Origin: Zopfochytrium polystomum
Lineage: Eukaryota; Chytridiomycota; Chytridiomycetes; Chytridiales; Chytridiaceae
DNA: 10,580 nucleotides
Assembly (NCBI GenBank): GCA_025765615.1
Contig: JAIVFJ010000754.1
Coordinates: 1-10,580, forward strand
Direction of reading: 5' to 3'
In this document: piece after piece, positions 1 to 8,300 of the stretch
How the letters are laid out: each line of letters begins with the position of its first letter
Numbering within the stretch: the first letter of the stretch is position 1
Notes under the pieces: generated by a model
Seen by the model: the letters and a program-made list of their open reading frames with translations, nothing else
Told to the model about the DNA's origin: nothing
Databases searched by the model: none
Position numbers and translations under genes: made by a program

Positions 1-13
1 GCAACAACCATTC

Positions 14-1258
14 TCACAAACCGTGCTGCCCGTTAATCTTGTTGTGCACGACAGCGCACCCGCCCGCTTTGACCTGCGCGTCAATCTTCTTCTCCGCACT
101 TGTGCGCATCTTCTCCGCCGTCCGGAACTTGTTGATGAGCCCGCCGCCGACCTTGACGTGCTTGATCTCGTCTGGGTTCGGTTCCTTCTTCCTGAACGGA
201 TTCCACGACGATGATTTCTTGGCCGCCGCGCCCGAGGCGTCCGCTGCGGCGGCGGCGTCGGTCTTCTTATTGAACGGGTTCCACGACTTCTTCGCCGGAG
301 CGGACGCCGCCTTTTCCGACGTCGCTGCAGCCTTGGCTGGCGTCGTCGATGCACCGGCCGCCTTTGCCGGCGCCCCTTGTACGGCTTGGGGGTCGTGTTG
401 GTGCGTTCAAGAGTCTTCTTCTGATACGGACGCAGCGGGTTCTGCGATGAGAGGGGGCTCTTTTTCAGCGCGTCCTCGACGGCGTAGTCGACGTCCATGA
501 CGGCCTCGTCCTCGTCGAGGTCGCTCTCGTCCCAGGCGTCGTCGTCCTCGAACAGGTACTCGATGGCGCGGCGGTAAAGCGAGAGCTCGGATCGGAACTT
601 TTTCTTGCTGCAGTCGGCCTTGGGAAAGAATGCGACGGGGAGGGGTCCAAAAAGGAGGAGGTTTGGGGTTGGATCAGGCCAGATCTCGGTTGGTGCACGA
701 CCTGCAACGACGAATTGACTCGCCCACACTCACCGGGCTGTAGGTCTTTTGACCACCACAGACGGAGTAGCAGCCCTTTGACGGGTGCGCCTCATAGTGG
801 TTGATCCGCTTGGTGTCCTTGTCCTTGTCGCGCTCGTACTCGTCCTTGTACCCTTCCTCCACAAACTTTTGAGCCGCCTTTCTGTTTCGGTGGTGGGCCT
901 TTGGGACACCCCCCGACATCCTGTCAGCGCCCGAGTAAAACACCCCAGCAGGGCATCAGAAACGAGGGTTTACCTCTGCCAAGTTCTTCACTCCCATTGT
1001 TGCGGCAACGCCCAAGCCCACGGCGCCGATGGTCGCGCTGACGGGTTCGATGACGCGACGGTAGAGACTCGGGACCAGGCCGTGCGCAGAGGAGTCTGAC
1101 GTTGCGACGGACAAGGAGGACGCGAGCAGCGGAGACGCAGGTGATTGACCGTCTGGCGTGAGGGGCGCCGCTTGCGCCCATGGTAGCGAGCTGACGGAGT
1201 GTGCCAAGGCGGCAGCCGCCGCAATCCCAGCGGAAACGGCCTGCTGACTGAACTTCAT
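14..1258 (-). CDS. Copy A of a three-exon secreted/membrane protein family, one frameshift
   Basis: I do not recognise this family. Exons on the minus strand are 974-1258, 734-898 and 14-618, with introns of 75 and 115 nt in phase 0 (donors GTAAAC and GTGAGT, acceptors AAG). The ATG at 1258 starts a signal peptide: Lys2, an Ala-rich core, and a probable cleavage after about residue 30 (AQA-AP). A hydrophobic Gly/Ala-rich segment lies at about 73-90. Exon 2 encodes a basic/acidic stretch and a C138-x3-C142 pair. Exon 3 begins A-D-C-S, followed by an acidic patch (about 174-188), an Ala/Lys/Pro-rich linker, two WNPF motifs (272-283 and 194-205) and a conserved C-terminus ending at TGA 14-16. 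One base is missing in a C4 run at 373-376 (plus strand) compared with copy D. Restoring frame there would give about 351 residues. Copy D has the same exon 1 length (95 codons) and nearly the same exon 2, which supports the model. Function is unknown. Confidence 0.72.
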
Positions 1259-1368
1259 CTTGTTGTAATTGATATCTGCTTGTCGCCGAAAAAGGAATCG
1301 GAAAGCGGGCAAGAGTTTATCTTCTATTCGGAGCGAGCTCTTGGTTTTCGCTGCACACCCACACACGC

Positions 1369-1392
1369 CCTCTCTGTCTCTCTGTCTCTCTG

Positions 1393-1458
<66 letters not shown>

Positions 1459-1479
1459 TCTCGTTCGCTCTCTCTCTCT
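1369..1479. repeat. CT microsatellite upstream of copy A
   Basis: This is an almost pure CT run with TCTG interruptions (GA on the coding strand of copy A). It starts about 110 nt upstream of the copy A start codon. Similar tracts lie about 99 and 133 nt upstream of the starts of copies C and D, so it may be part of a conserved promoter region rather than random microsatellite DNA. No TATA-like element was identified. Confidence 0.85.
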
Positions 1480-1770
1480 GCCTGACATTCCCTGTTTTGG
1501 TGAATTCCATCTGCCTATCGTGTTGGCGGCGTAACTTGCCTTCGCTCTGCGGACTTGACCGAGTTTGGGGGCAATGAGCCAGACTGGCAGACAGGTGGAC
1601 AGACAGATCGCACCCCAGACACGCTCGCCGTGATTTCTGGCCGATCGATTCCGGAAAGGGTCACGTGTCTGGACGCGGCCTTGGTACTGCTCTGTCGGGG
1701 CGTCTGCTAAGCCTGATTGTGAAAACAAGACGAGAATCAGCGCGGGCTGAGCACACACCGTTGAATTCTG

Positions 1771-1841
1771 AGGACAGGGAAAGAGAGAGAGAGAGCGAGA
1801 GACTGACTTATGGTGAGAGAGAGAGGGGAAGAAAGGGAGGA
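1771..1841. repeat. GA-rich simple-sequence tract
   Basis: The plus strand carries repeated GAGA units with short interruptions, in opposite orientation to the CT tract at 1369-1479. The two tracts are about 290 nt apart and could pair as imperfect inverted arms. Confidence 0.75.
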
Positions 1842-2042
1842 CTGACTGAGAAAGAGATGACTGCCCCAGCCGCATTGGGGCATTCGTGTCCCGCCTGCAT
1901 GCGTGTTGACACTCGCGCAGAGCACTCACTCATTCTCATTGGTGTTTTTGCTTCTTTCCCCGTTTCGTTGGAGAAGGACAAACGGCTGGGCTGAGCACTT
2001 GCGCCGTCGCACTTTATTTGAGAACAAGGAAGAGACAAAAAG

Positions 2043-2058
2043 AAAAAAAAAAAAAAAA
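2043..2058. repeat. A16 homopolymer tract
   Basis: Sixteen consecutive A residues on the plus strand, preceded by an A-rich stretch with G interruptions. It may be a poly(A) remnant of a retroposed sequence or simple homopolymer growth. No flanking target-site duplication was seen. Confidence 0.8.
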
Positions 2059-2709
2059 GCCCTCTCTCTGTACTTATACTCCCAACTTGTGATATCAAAG
2101 AAACTAACCCTGCCCTGGCTCAGCCACAATGCGTTCGTTCAACTTGAACTATTGCCGGTTCAGCCACTTCTCGAAGGGTTTGTTCTTTTTGCTTGCGGAC
2201 CTCGGCACTCGCATGATTGCGCTCGGACCGCCTGGTTGGGCGAAGCTTTGGCGTGCGACAGGACTGCAAAGAACTTCGCTGTATTTATTTTTCCATCTCT
2301 TGCTTTCCTCTCTCTCACGACAGGGCTGAGACCATGGTGGGCGAGCCACTCAACTCAACGGTCCCGACAGAGCTCCGCAGCGGCCACTGCATGAACAAGC
2401 GGTCAACTTTTTTCACTGGCCCGCTCGCGTCGGGTGATCCGATGCGGTCACTCCCTCACTTAAGGTCATGCGACGTGAGTGTCGTTCTAACAACTGGAGA
2501 AAGGATCTCCTCCGCGCACAACAGCCGAAGGGATCCCACAAATTACCGTGGCATATTGACTGCTCAGAATGAGGATTAGGAGTGTCGCCATTGCAAATTG
2601 CCCCTACTCTCCACCATTTCCGCTGGCAATTACTAACTCCCCCCCCCCAGTGAATGGGTCAGCAAAAGCAAAAGTGAGAAATAGATAAAGGAATGCAATT
2701 GGCCCAAAA

Positions 2710-3039
2710 TCAAATCAATTCACGCTGTACAAACGCCTCGCCGCTGTGGGTGCGGACCTTTCGCTCAAGATTCGCTTGTCGCCGACGGCGGAGCAAGATT
2801 GCCGCGACGATCGTTAGGGCGGCGATGAGAACGACACTGAGGAGAATGTCTGCCAAGGCCGGAGTGGAGATGGCAAGGTTGCTGGTGAATATTGGTGGTG
2901 TGATAGTAACGGTTGGACCTGGGATGGAGGAGATCGAACACCCCGCCACTCCGAGGACTATCGCTGGTCGACTCGTCTTTCTTACTGCCAGCGGACAGAG
3001 GTTCCGACGCCGATTTCGAAGTCCCTGGAGCGTCAGCCC
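2710..3039 (-). CDS. Possible terminal exon of a single-pass membrane protein
   Basis: This minus-strand frame is open from an AG at about 3040 to a TGA at 2710-2712. Its C-terminal half is a convincing membrane anchor: a Thr/Pro/Ile-rich stretch, then a roughly 20-residue hydrophobic helix (core LLSVVLIAALTIVAAILL), then a stop-transfer RRRRQ and a short charged tail ending in ELI. There is no ATG near the start, so it would have to be an internal or terminal exon. A candidate upstream exon (minus, ending near 3120 at an AAG-GTGGCT donor) would join in frame across an intron of about 80 nt. That upstream part shows no recognisable domain. In another frame, the first third reads as a Ser-rich stalk, so the true frame there is uncertain. 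It could also be a pseudogene remnant. Confidence 0.35.
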   Translation of the reverse strand, partial: GLTLQGLRNRRRNLCPLAVRKTSRPAIVLGVAGCSISSIPGPTVTITPPIFTSNLAISTPALADILLSVVLIAALTIVAAILLRRRRQANLERKVRTHSGEAFVQRELI

Positions 3040-3063
3040 CTACCCGCGCCAGGGTGATATATT

Positions 3064-3459
3064 CTAATTGAAGTCAAGGGAAGGGGCTAGCTTTGGGGAT
3101 TCCATCTCAGGGTGAGCCACCTTTCCTGGGTGGCCTGAAGGCGGTTCCTCGAGGGAACCGTGATGGAAGAACTCTCTTGACTGACGGCATTTGCTGCCTT
3201 TCTGATCCTTAGAACAGCGCAAATTTGGAACCATCGACAGCCACCCAAACTGCGGTGCGCGACTCATTGAGGCTGGCAGTGTCATTTGAAAACGGCCCGC
3301 AACACAGACTTCCTGGCAGATAACTGCCTCCGGGCACCCCCCGAATCTATTCTTCAGGGTGGTTTTCTCTAACAGAAACTCGCAAGACAGACCTTCTAAC
3401 TTGGACCATTTCTTTCGAAAATCGCTGAAATGCAGCCTCCCCGGCAAGATAACATCCTA
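3064..3459 (-). other. Unassigned open frame with six cysteines
   Basis: A minus-strand frame of about 130 codons is open here, bounded upstream by a TAG that could double as a splice acceptor (GTAG at about 3460). It has six Cys residues and no recognisable domain. It could be an ectodomain exon of the membrane-anchor frame that follows at 2710-3039, or it could be open by chance. Codon use looks unbiased, unlike the GC-rich third positions of copy A, which argues against coding. Confidence 0.2.
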
Positions 3460-3853
3460 CGTACTCTCTCTGAACCTGTTTATCTGGGTTGTTTCCCTAC
3501 GGGTCCCTACGGGAACCTCCTGAAACAGACACGCCGACTACTTTCTTCTGCTCAGAATCCCCTGAAAAAGATTTCTCATTGGGATGCAGCCTTTTATTCT
3601 GCTTACGAATTGCCAAGACCTTCTTGTTTATCTCCCTTTCCATTTTGGTAATAAAAGGAGAACTTCGGCAGCGGTGTCGCTTTTCAGTGGCGGAGGCGGA
3701 TGGATCATTGACGAGGAGCGGTATTGTGAGAGGAGACTCAGCTGCTAGAACTTCGTGCAGAGAGAAGGACGCGAGACAGACAACTCAATACGTGAGGCCA
3801 GAGACAGAGACAGGTCCAGCGACAATTTGAGAGAGGGGTGAAGTCTGTTTAAC
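3460..3853. other. Gene-free stretch with a 10-bp direct repeat
   Basis: No supported gene. A perfect head-to-tail pair of tccctacggg lies at 3494-3503 and 3504-3513. The rest is unique sequence with short chance frames and GA-rich patches near 3750-3835. Confidence 0.5.
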
Positions 3854-3868
3854 TTTTTTTTTTTTTTT
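3854..3868. repeat. T15 homopolymer tract
   Basis: Fifteen T residues on the plus strand, which read as A15 on the strand of copy B, about 90 nt beyond the end of its recognisable homology. It could be a poly(A) trace of a retroposed fragment or a simple homopolymer. Confidence 0.8.
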
Positions 3869-3955
3869 CATTTTCAGACTGACGCTGGGACCGACTGTCG
3901 ACTGTCATTGAATTAGAGACACAAACTGCGAAAGCCCCAACCCAATAAAAAGATC

Positions 3956-4299
3956 TCGTCGGGGTTCGGCGCCTTCTTGAACGGGTTCCACGAAGACTAC
4001 TTTTTTTCAGCGGGCTTGGCCGCCGCAGTCGACGCTCCGCCTCCGACCTCGGACGATGGGGCACGGGAGCGACCTTTTGCGGTGGTGACATTGTAGTTTT
4101 AGGCGTGGAACTCGTGCGGGCGGAGCGGGTTGCTCGACGAAAGAGGCTCCTTTTGAGAGCGCTCTCGATGGCAGAGTCAACGTCGATCAGCCCCTCGTTG
4201 TCGATTTCGCTCTCGTCAAACGCATCGTCGTCCTCGAAAAGGTACTCGACGGCGCGCCGGAACACCGAGACGTCCGACCGGAACATTTTCTTGCTGAAA
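3956..4299 (-). pseudogene. Copy B: exon-3 fragment of the tandem family
   Basis: The fragment starts immediately after an AG (TTATGCAG) with T-D-F-S-K-K and runs through the family's exon 3 hallmarks: the R-R-A-V-E-Y-L-F-E-D-D-D block, the acidic patch and, in a shifted frame, a WNPF motif at 3979-3990 followed by A-P-N-P-D-E-I. Homology stops there, so the conserved C-terminal 40 residues or so are missing. It has at least one single-base deletion after the S-A-L-K-R-S block, then a stop, a deletion of the linker start, and another in-frame TAG before WNPF. No exon 1 or exon 2 homologue was found in the 440 nt upstream. It is a non-functional remnant, or a source of an unrelated chimeric exon. 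Confidence 0.75.
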
Positions 4300-4309
4300 T
4301 CCGTCTGCA

Positions 4310-4745
4310 TAAGAGCGCGATAATAAAGTTAGCCAATTTGGGCTCATGGTGGTGACGGCTGCTGCCATGGCCACCAGGGCGGCGGCGACGGCGCGGTGGG
4401 TGGTCCTCGTAGAGTGTTCTGATTGTCTTTTCGGGCGCGGCCCCGTTCAAGTTTAGTTCGGGCAAAGTTGTTCTTGCTTCCTTATCGGTCCGGTCCAGTT
4501 GGAGCGGAATTTTGAGCAGTGTGTCTGCCTGAGCCACGGGGCGGCAACGTTCGTCGTCGAAGGTCGAGTCAAACGCGGGAAGGGCGTGTCCTTGGCCCTG
4601 TCTTTCCATCAGGATCACTGAGGAGACACATTTCGTGCATGAAAAATTGAACAAGGTCAGCAGATTGCAACGCGAGGCAAGGTGTGCATGCATGCGCATA
4701 CTACATGTGCATGTAATCCCGCATGTGGATAAACCCTCGGCCACT
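4310..4745. other. Spacer with one unassigned minus-strand frame
   Basis: A minus-strand frame is open from about 4744 into copy B. Its middle part (about 4390-4605) has a mixed hydrophilic composition that could be an exon (segments such as H-A-L-P-A-F-D and T-L-Y-E-D-H-P), but there is no recognised domain and no splice partner. A second frame at about 4330-4405 reads as an Ala/Val/Met-rich stretch recalling the family signal peptide; this may be chance. At 4682-4699 lies an alternating purine-pyrimidine run with TGCATGCATGCGCAT. It is the 3' neighbourhood of the gene ending at 4746. Confidence 0.4.
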
Positions 4746-6539
4746 CTAGATAAATGCTAATGGCTCGGAAGCCGCACGCCTGACGGTCTCAGTTCCTCCT
4801 GGTCCTGCAAATTTATCCCCAGCAACAATGATCACATCCGACGGTGGCACCACTCCAAACCCGTCGTTGCGAGTCGAGTGGGCCGCGTACCACACAGTCA
4901 CCCTGCTCGTCACCAGCCGAAAGAACTGCCGGAACACGCGCTTGCTGACCGGCAGCGCCTCATGCGGCGTGTGGTCCGTCATCCACACCAGTTCGTGCGC
5001 CGCAAGCTTCGTGCTGCCACGCCACCTTGATCCCTCCTCCGCTGCAGGGTGCTGCGTGCCTCGCTTTGGCGCGGGGTTCCGCTGCTCGGAGTCGTGGAGA
5101 TGCTCCGGGCGGTTCGCCACAGGAATTGGAAGGGACACAAACGAGGCGGGGGCGCCGCGGTCCAGCAGGCTGCGAAGGTGCTCGACGCTGCCGTGCGGAC
5201 CCACCGCGCCGCATGGGTCTCTAAGGACGCAGTCCCACACACGGCACGATCCTGAGACGTTTGAGGCCTGAAAGATCCCGCCCTCAATGTTTAAAACGTC
5301 TGGCCCTTGGAAAAGATGTCAAAGAACGTTGAATCAACAGAAGCAAAAGGCTGTAAAGAGCTCATTACCGCTTCCCGCTCCCCACAGTCGCTCCTCTGGC
5401 TTGAGCTCAAAGAACTGGTCAGCACTGTGGCCGCTGCCCTCAGTGCCGGTCAGAACATCACAGTGTGCCTCAATGTGCAGACCCGGTCTTCGTTGTGTTT
5501 CGCTTGGCTCGACCCATCCTTCGTCGATAGTGAGGTAGCCAACGTTGCCAACCTCCTTGGGGCAGTGCTGCAGACACAGGTCGATGATGCCAGAGTAGCG
5601 TCGGCACTTGAGCGGCAGGCTGCAGTGGTGTCCCATCTCGAAGGGCAGCATATTAACGTGGAAAGGCTCCACGAGGTTGGGGTCGAGCGCCTCCGTCACA
5701 AGCGCGTGAAGGCGGGCTTCCTCCTCAGCAGCCGCAAGAGCGCCGCCAACCTCTCCGAAGATAACTCTGTAGACGACCGTCCCGATCTCGCGTAGCTCGA
5801 TGCGGTTTCCTGATACACTTCAGCCAATACCCTTTCTCTTGCCTGTTCTTTCGCCTTCCCTGCTGCTTGCTCCCACGCTTGCGGCGACTGGTGGCCAATG
5901 ACACGAAGCACGTGCTCCTCAAACGATTTCCACTGCGTTCTAATCTCGCGGCGAATATCCACCGCTCGCGCCGAGCGATCCTCAGCCGACCAGTACCCGT
6001 CCCACCGGCAGTCAAAGTCGCAGCACCGCCACCGCGAATGCTGTGAACCGTCATCGTAGGAGGGCTTCGCAGATCCGCGGGCCAACGGTCGAACCACGGG
6101 TGGCAGGCCCCTTACAAGTGGGGGAGGTAAGAGGGGCGGTGGCGGCGGCGGTTGCGGCGGATGGTGGTCGTGGTCCTCCTCTCCGTTTCCATCCTCATCC
6201 CTTTGGTCGGCGTCTTCCCCTCCTTCGGTGTCCTCGTCACTTTCGTCGTCGTCTTCGTCGGCGCCGCCGCCTAGGAAGCGATTGTCGCGACCCAGTCCGG
6301 GGAAGAAGCCGTGGAGAGTCCAGTCGATGAAGGGCACAAGGTTCCTCTCGCGATGGGTTCGCAGTATTAGAGCGAGCGCATCGCGGTCCCGGCTGAGGAC
6401 GCGCAGGCGGCCTGGTGCAGCTGAGGAAAACGCCTCACAGCAGTGCCTCGACGGCAGGGTTACCTCCTCCTTGGCCGCGATCTGGTGACTGATCGGAACG
6501 TGCGGGGTCCGATGACATTCGGTCGTTGTGCTTCGCCAT
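4746..6539 (-). CDS. Four-exon conserved-type protein, possible 2OG/cupin-fold oxygenase
   Basis: Exons are 6464-6539, 5817-6411, 5369-5766 and 4746-5305. The introns are 52, 50 and 63 nt, all GT-AG with consistent phases, and give 542 uninterrupted codons. The ATG at 6539 opens a Ser/Asp-rich N-terminus; the frame also runs upstream to an in-frame ATG at 6812, so a longer start is possible. Domains: a short globular piece (about 28-70, with F-I-D-W-T), an acidic run (77-109), a proline run (110-134), a Cys/Trp-rich piece (153-166), an Ala/Glu helix (203-245), and a C-terminal domain with a G-L-H-I-E-A-H motif (His321, Glu323), G-G-I-F-Q-A-S-N, S-C-R-V-W-D-C, a basic insert (about 430-455) and T-D-H-T-P-H-E (His471), then R482/R486. 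The H-x-E...H...R order fits Fe(II)/2-oxoglutarate dioxygenases; this is inference, and the substrate is unknown. The 50-nt intron could instead be a frameshift, but the intron model needs no errors. Confidence 0.7.
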
Positions 6540-6942
6540 CTTGTCAGCTTTTGAATGTCCGAAAGGTAAGTCCACGGGGAGTTGACAGGCTGAAGGCCAC
6601 CAATTCAACGGGCAGAACAGGCAGCACAATGCGAAGCGAAACCCGTCGCATCCCACTTCAGAACTGAAGCTGCTCAGACGGCCCAAACTAGGGGAGAAGA
6701 CGCATCCGTTAATTTGCAACGGATTACATCTTCGGTTCAACAAGGAGGATGCAATCGTAGAGCTCATCGAACTAAGAATAAAAACAGGGTTCATCACGAG
6801 AAAGAATGACAAAGTCGACTAACCAAAAGACGCGCACAGTAACGGCGGTCATTGCATGAGCAGGTCAGAAGGAAAAATGGAACACCCATCTATAGCCACA
6901 GGAAAACTTCCCCATCTACCGGCGGCCACCATCATCACACGC
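6540..6942. promoter_or_regulatory. Intergenic spacer: duplicated 3' flank of copy C and presumed promoter of the 542-residue gene
   Basis: From about 6608 onward this spacer aligns with the 3' flank of copy D (about 8562-8907). Shared landmarks include cttcagaactg, ttcggttcaaca and aggaggatg, in the same order and spacing apart from small indels. It also lies directly upstream of the gene starting at 6539, so any promoter for that gene sits in or beside duplicated DNA. No TATA-like or CT-tract element like that of the tandem family was seen. Confidence 0.55.
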
Positions 6943-8162
6943 TCACAGACCGTGCTACCCATTAGTCTTGTTGTGAGCAGCAGCGCACCCGCCCGCAGCG
7001 ACCTGCGCGTCAATTTTCTTCATCGTACAAGCGCGATCATCTCCACCGTCCGGAACTTGTTGATAAGCCCGCCGCCGACCTTGGCGTGCTTGACTTCGTC
7101 CGGGTTGGGCGCCTTGCTCTTGAACGAATTCAACGATGACAACAACGAAGGCTTTTTGGACGATGCGTTAACGGCGCCCTTGGCGGAGGAGGAAGAGGAG
7201 CTTGACTTGATAACTTGAGAGGATCGCACGACTTTCTCCCCGTTGGCGGCGGCCGCCTTTTCCGACAACGCAGCGCCCTTGGCGGGAGTTTCGGCCTTGG
7301 CTGTCGTCGTCGATACAGTTGACTCCTTGACCGCCGCACCCTTGTACGTCTTGGGAGTTATGTTGGTGCGTTCAAGCGTATTTTCCTGGTGCGGACGAAG
7401 GGGGCTTTCCGAAGTGAGCGGGATCATCTTCATCGCGTCCTCGACGGCGAAGTCGACATCGATGGCGGAGGCAGCATCCACAGCGCTTTCGTCCCAGGCA
7501 TCGTCGTCCTCGAAGAGGTACTCGACGGCGCGACGGAAGAGGGAAAGCTCCGATCGGAACTTTTTCTTGCTGCAGTCAGCCTAAGCCAAAATTGCAGCGG
7601 TTAGTCCAAGTATTTGGTAGAAACGTCACCATGGTCACTCACGCCTTCTGACCGCCGCAAACAGAGCAGCAATTCTTGGACGGGTGCACCTCATAGTGGT
7701 TGATACGTTTGGTATGGCTTTATCCCGCTCGTATTCAGCTTAAGACCCATCCTCGCAAAGTTTTGGGCTGCCTTTCTGTTTTCCTTGTGAGCCTACCGTG
7801 GAGAAGAATGTATCCCGTTATCGGTACTCGCTCGACCGGTGAGTTCACGCCAACGCGATCGCTACAAAAGCATCATGCATTCCCCTCTGCCAAGATCTTC
7901 ACTCTCGTTACCCAGCAACGCCCAAGCCGACACCGGCGATCGACGCGCTGATGGGCTCAACTACAGGACGGTACAGGCCGGAGGCGAGGGCGTTCGGAAA
8001 GAAGTCTGATGTGGCGGACGAGGAGGATGCGAGCAGGAGAGATGTGGGCGATACTGACTATCTCGCAGTATAGCGCCAACGGCAGCATGCTGAAGGAACT
8101 GGGCCAATTGCCATGCCAGGCGGCGAGAGCCGCAGAGACTGGCCTCCGAGGGTAACGCTCAT
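6943..8162 (-). pseudogene. Copy C of the tandem family, decayed
   Basis: Exon equivalents are about 7885-8162, 7643-7792 and 6943-7580. Exon 1 aligns with copy D from its ATG (8160-8162) but has many indels, loses the signal peptide frame and has GG instead of GT at the donor (7883-7884). Exon 2 keeps A-H, N-R-K-A-A-Q and the CCSVC cysteines but has single-base deletions, and its 3' end is about 9 nt shorter, with a usable GTGAGT. Exon 3 is the exception: open for 187 codons (7020-7580), with A-D-C-S-K-K-K-F-R-S, the acidic block and a Ser/Lys-rich linker. Its NPF motif has become N-S-F. A one-base deletion near 7043 causes the stop at 7020-7022, and the family's later frame has an extra TAG at 6955-6957. 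Probably a pseudogene whose third exon decayed last, or an exon still used by another transcript. Confidence 0.75.
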
Positions 8163-8260
8163 GAAATGGCTTTGGAAATGGCAATTTTGGACTTTCGGGC
8201 GCGCTGCTTTCCTGTTCTTTCTTTGCTGTTTTGTCAGCTTTCTTTATTCTCAATCTTATT

Positions 8261-8300
8261 CTCCTGTCTCTTCTCTCTCTATCTCTCTCTCCTCTCTCTT
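8261..8300. repeat. CT tract upstream of copy C
   Basis: A short CT-rich microsatellite about 99 nt upstream of the copy C start codon, matching in position the longer tracts before copies A and D. Its shortness fits the decay of copy C. Confidence 0.7.

Larger units (their letters stand above)
1480..2692. other. Gene-poor region upstream of copy A
   Basis: No convincing gene was found. Open frames are short, overlap in several frames and show low-complexity translations. The stretch holds a CACGTG palindrome at 1662-1667, a GA-rich tract at 1771-1841, an A16 tract at 2043-2058 and a C9 run near 2640. An ORF at 2129-2329 on the plus strand starts with ATG but has no recognisable domain and no splice support, so I do not call it. 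Confidence 0.6.

Noticed and set aside
39..500. Long plus-strand ORF rich in Ala and Phe
   Set aside because: It is the antisense shadow of copy A exon 3, whose minus-strand reading is supported by copies C and D.
1369..1479. CT repeats as a CRISPR array or telomeric repeat
   Set aside because: There are no repeat-spacer units and the motif is a dinucleotide microsatellite, not a telomere unit.
1662..1667. CACGTG palindrome as a transcription factor site
   Set aside because: A six-base palindrome is expected by chance in several kb, and no other copy has it at a matching position.
1324..1929. 201-codon minus-strand ORF with a long Arg-Glu repeat
   Set aside because: It is a translation of the CT microsatellite and its surroundings, with no domain or splice support.
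1903..2394. 163-codon plus-strand ORF
   Set aside because: It crosses the A16 tract, has low-complexity Lys runs and overlaps other open frames of equal quality.
4828..5271. 147-codon plus-strand ORF
   Set aside because: It is antisense to exon 4 of the 542-residue gene, which has splice and motif support.
6435..6812. 125-codon minus-strand ORF as an independent gene
   Set aside because: Its downstream part is exon 1 of the four-exon gene reading through intron 1 to a stop in the intron; the upstream part lies in duplicated flank DNA and is at most an alternative start.
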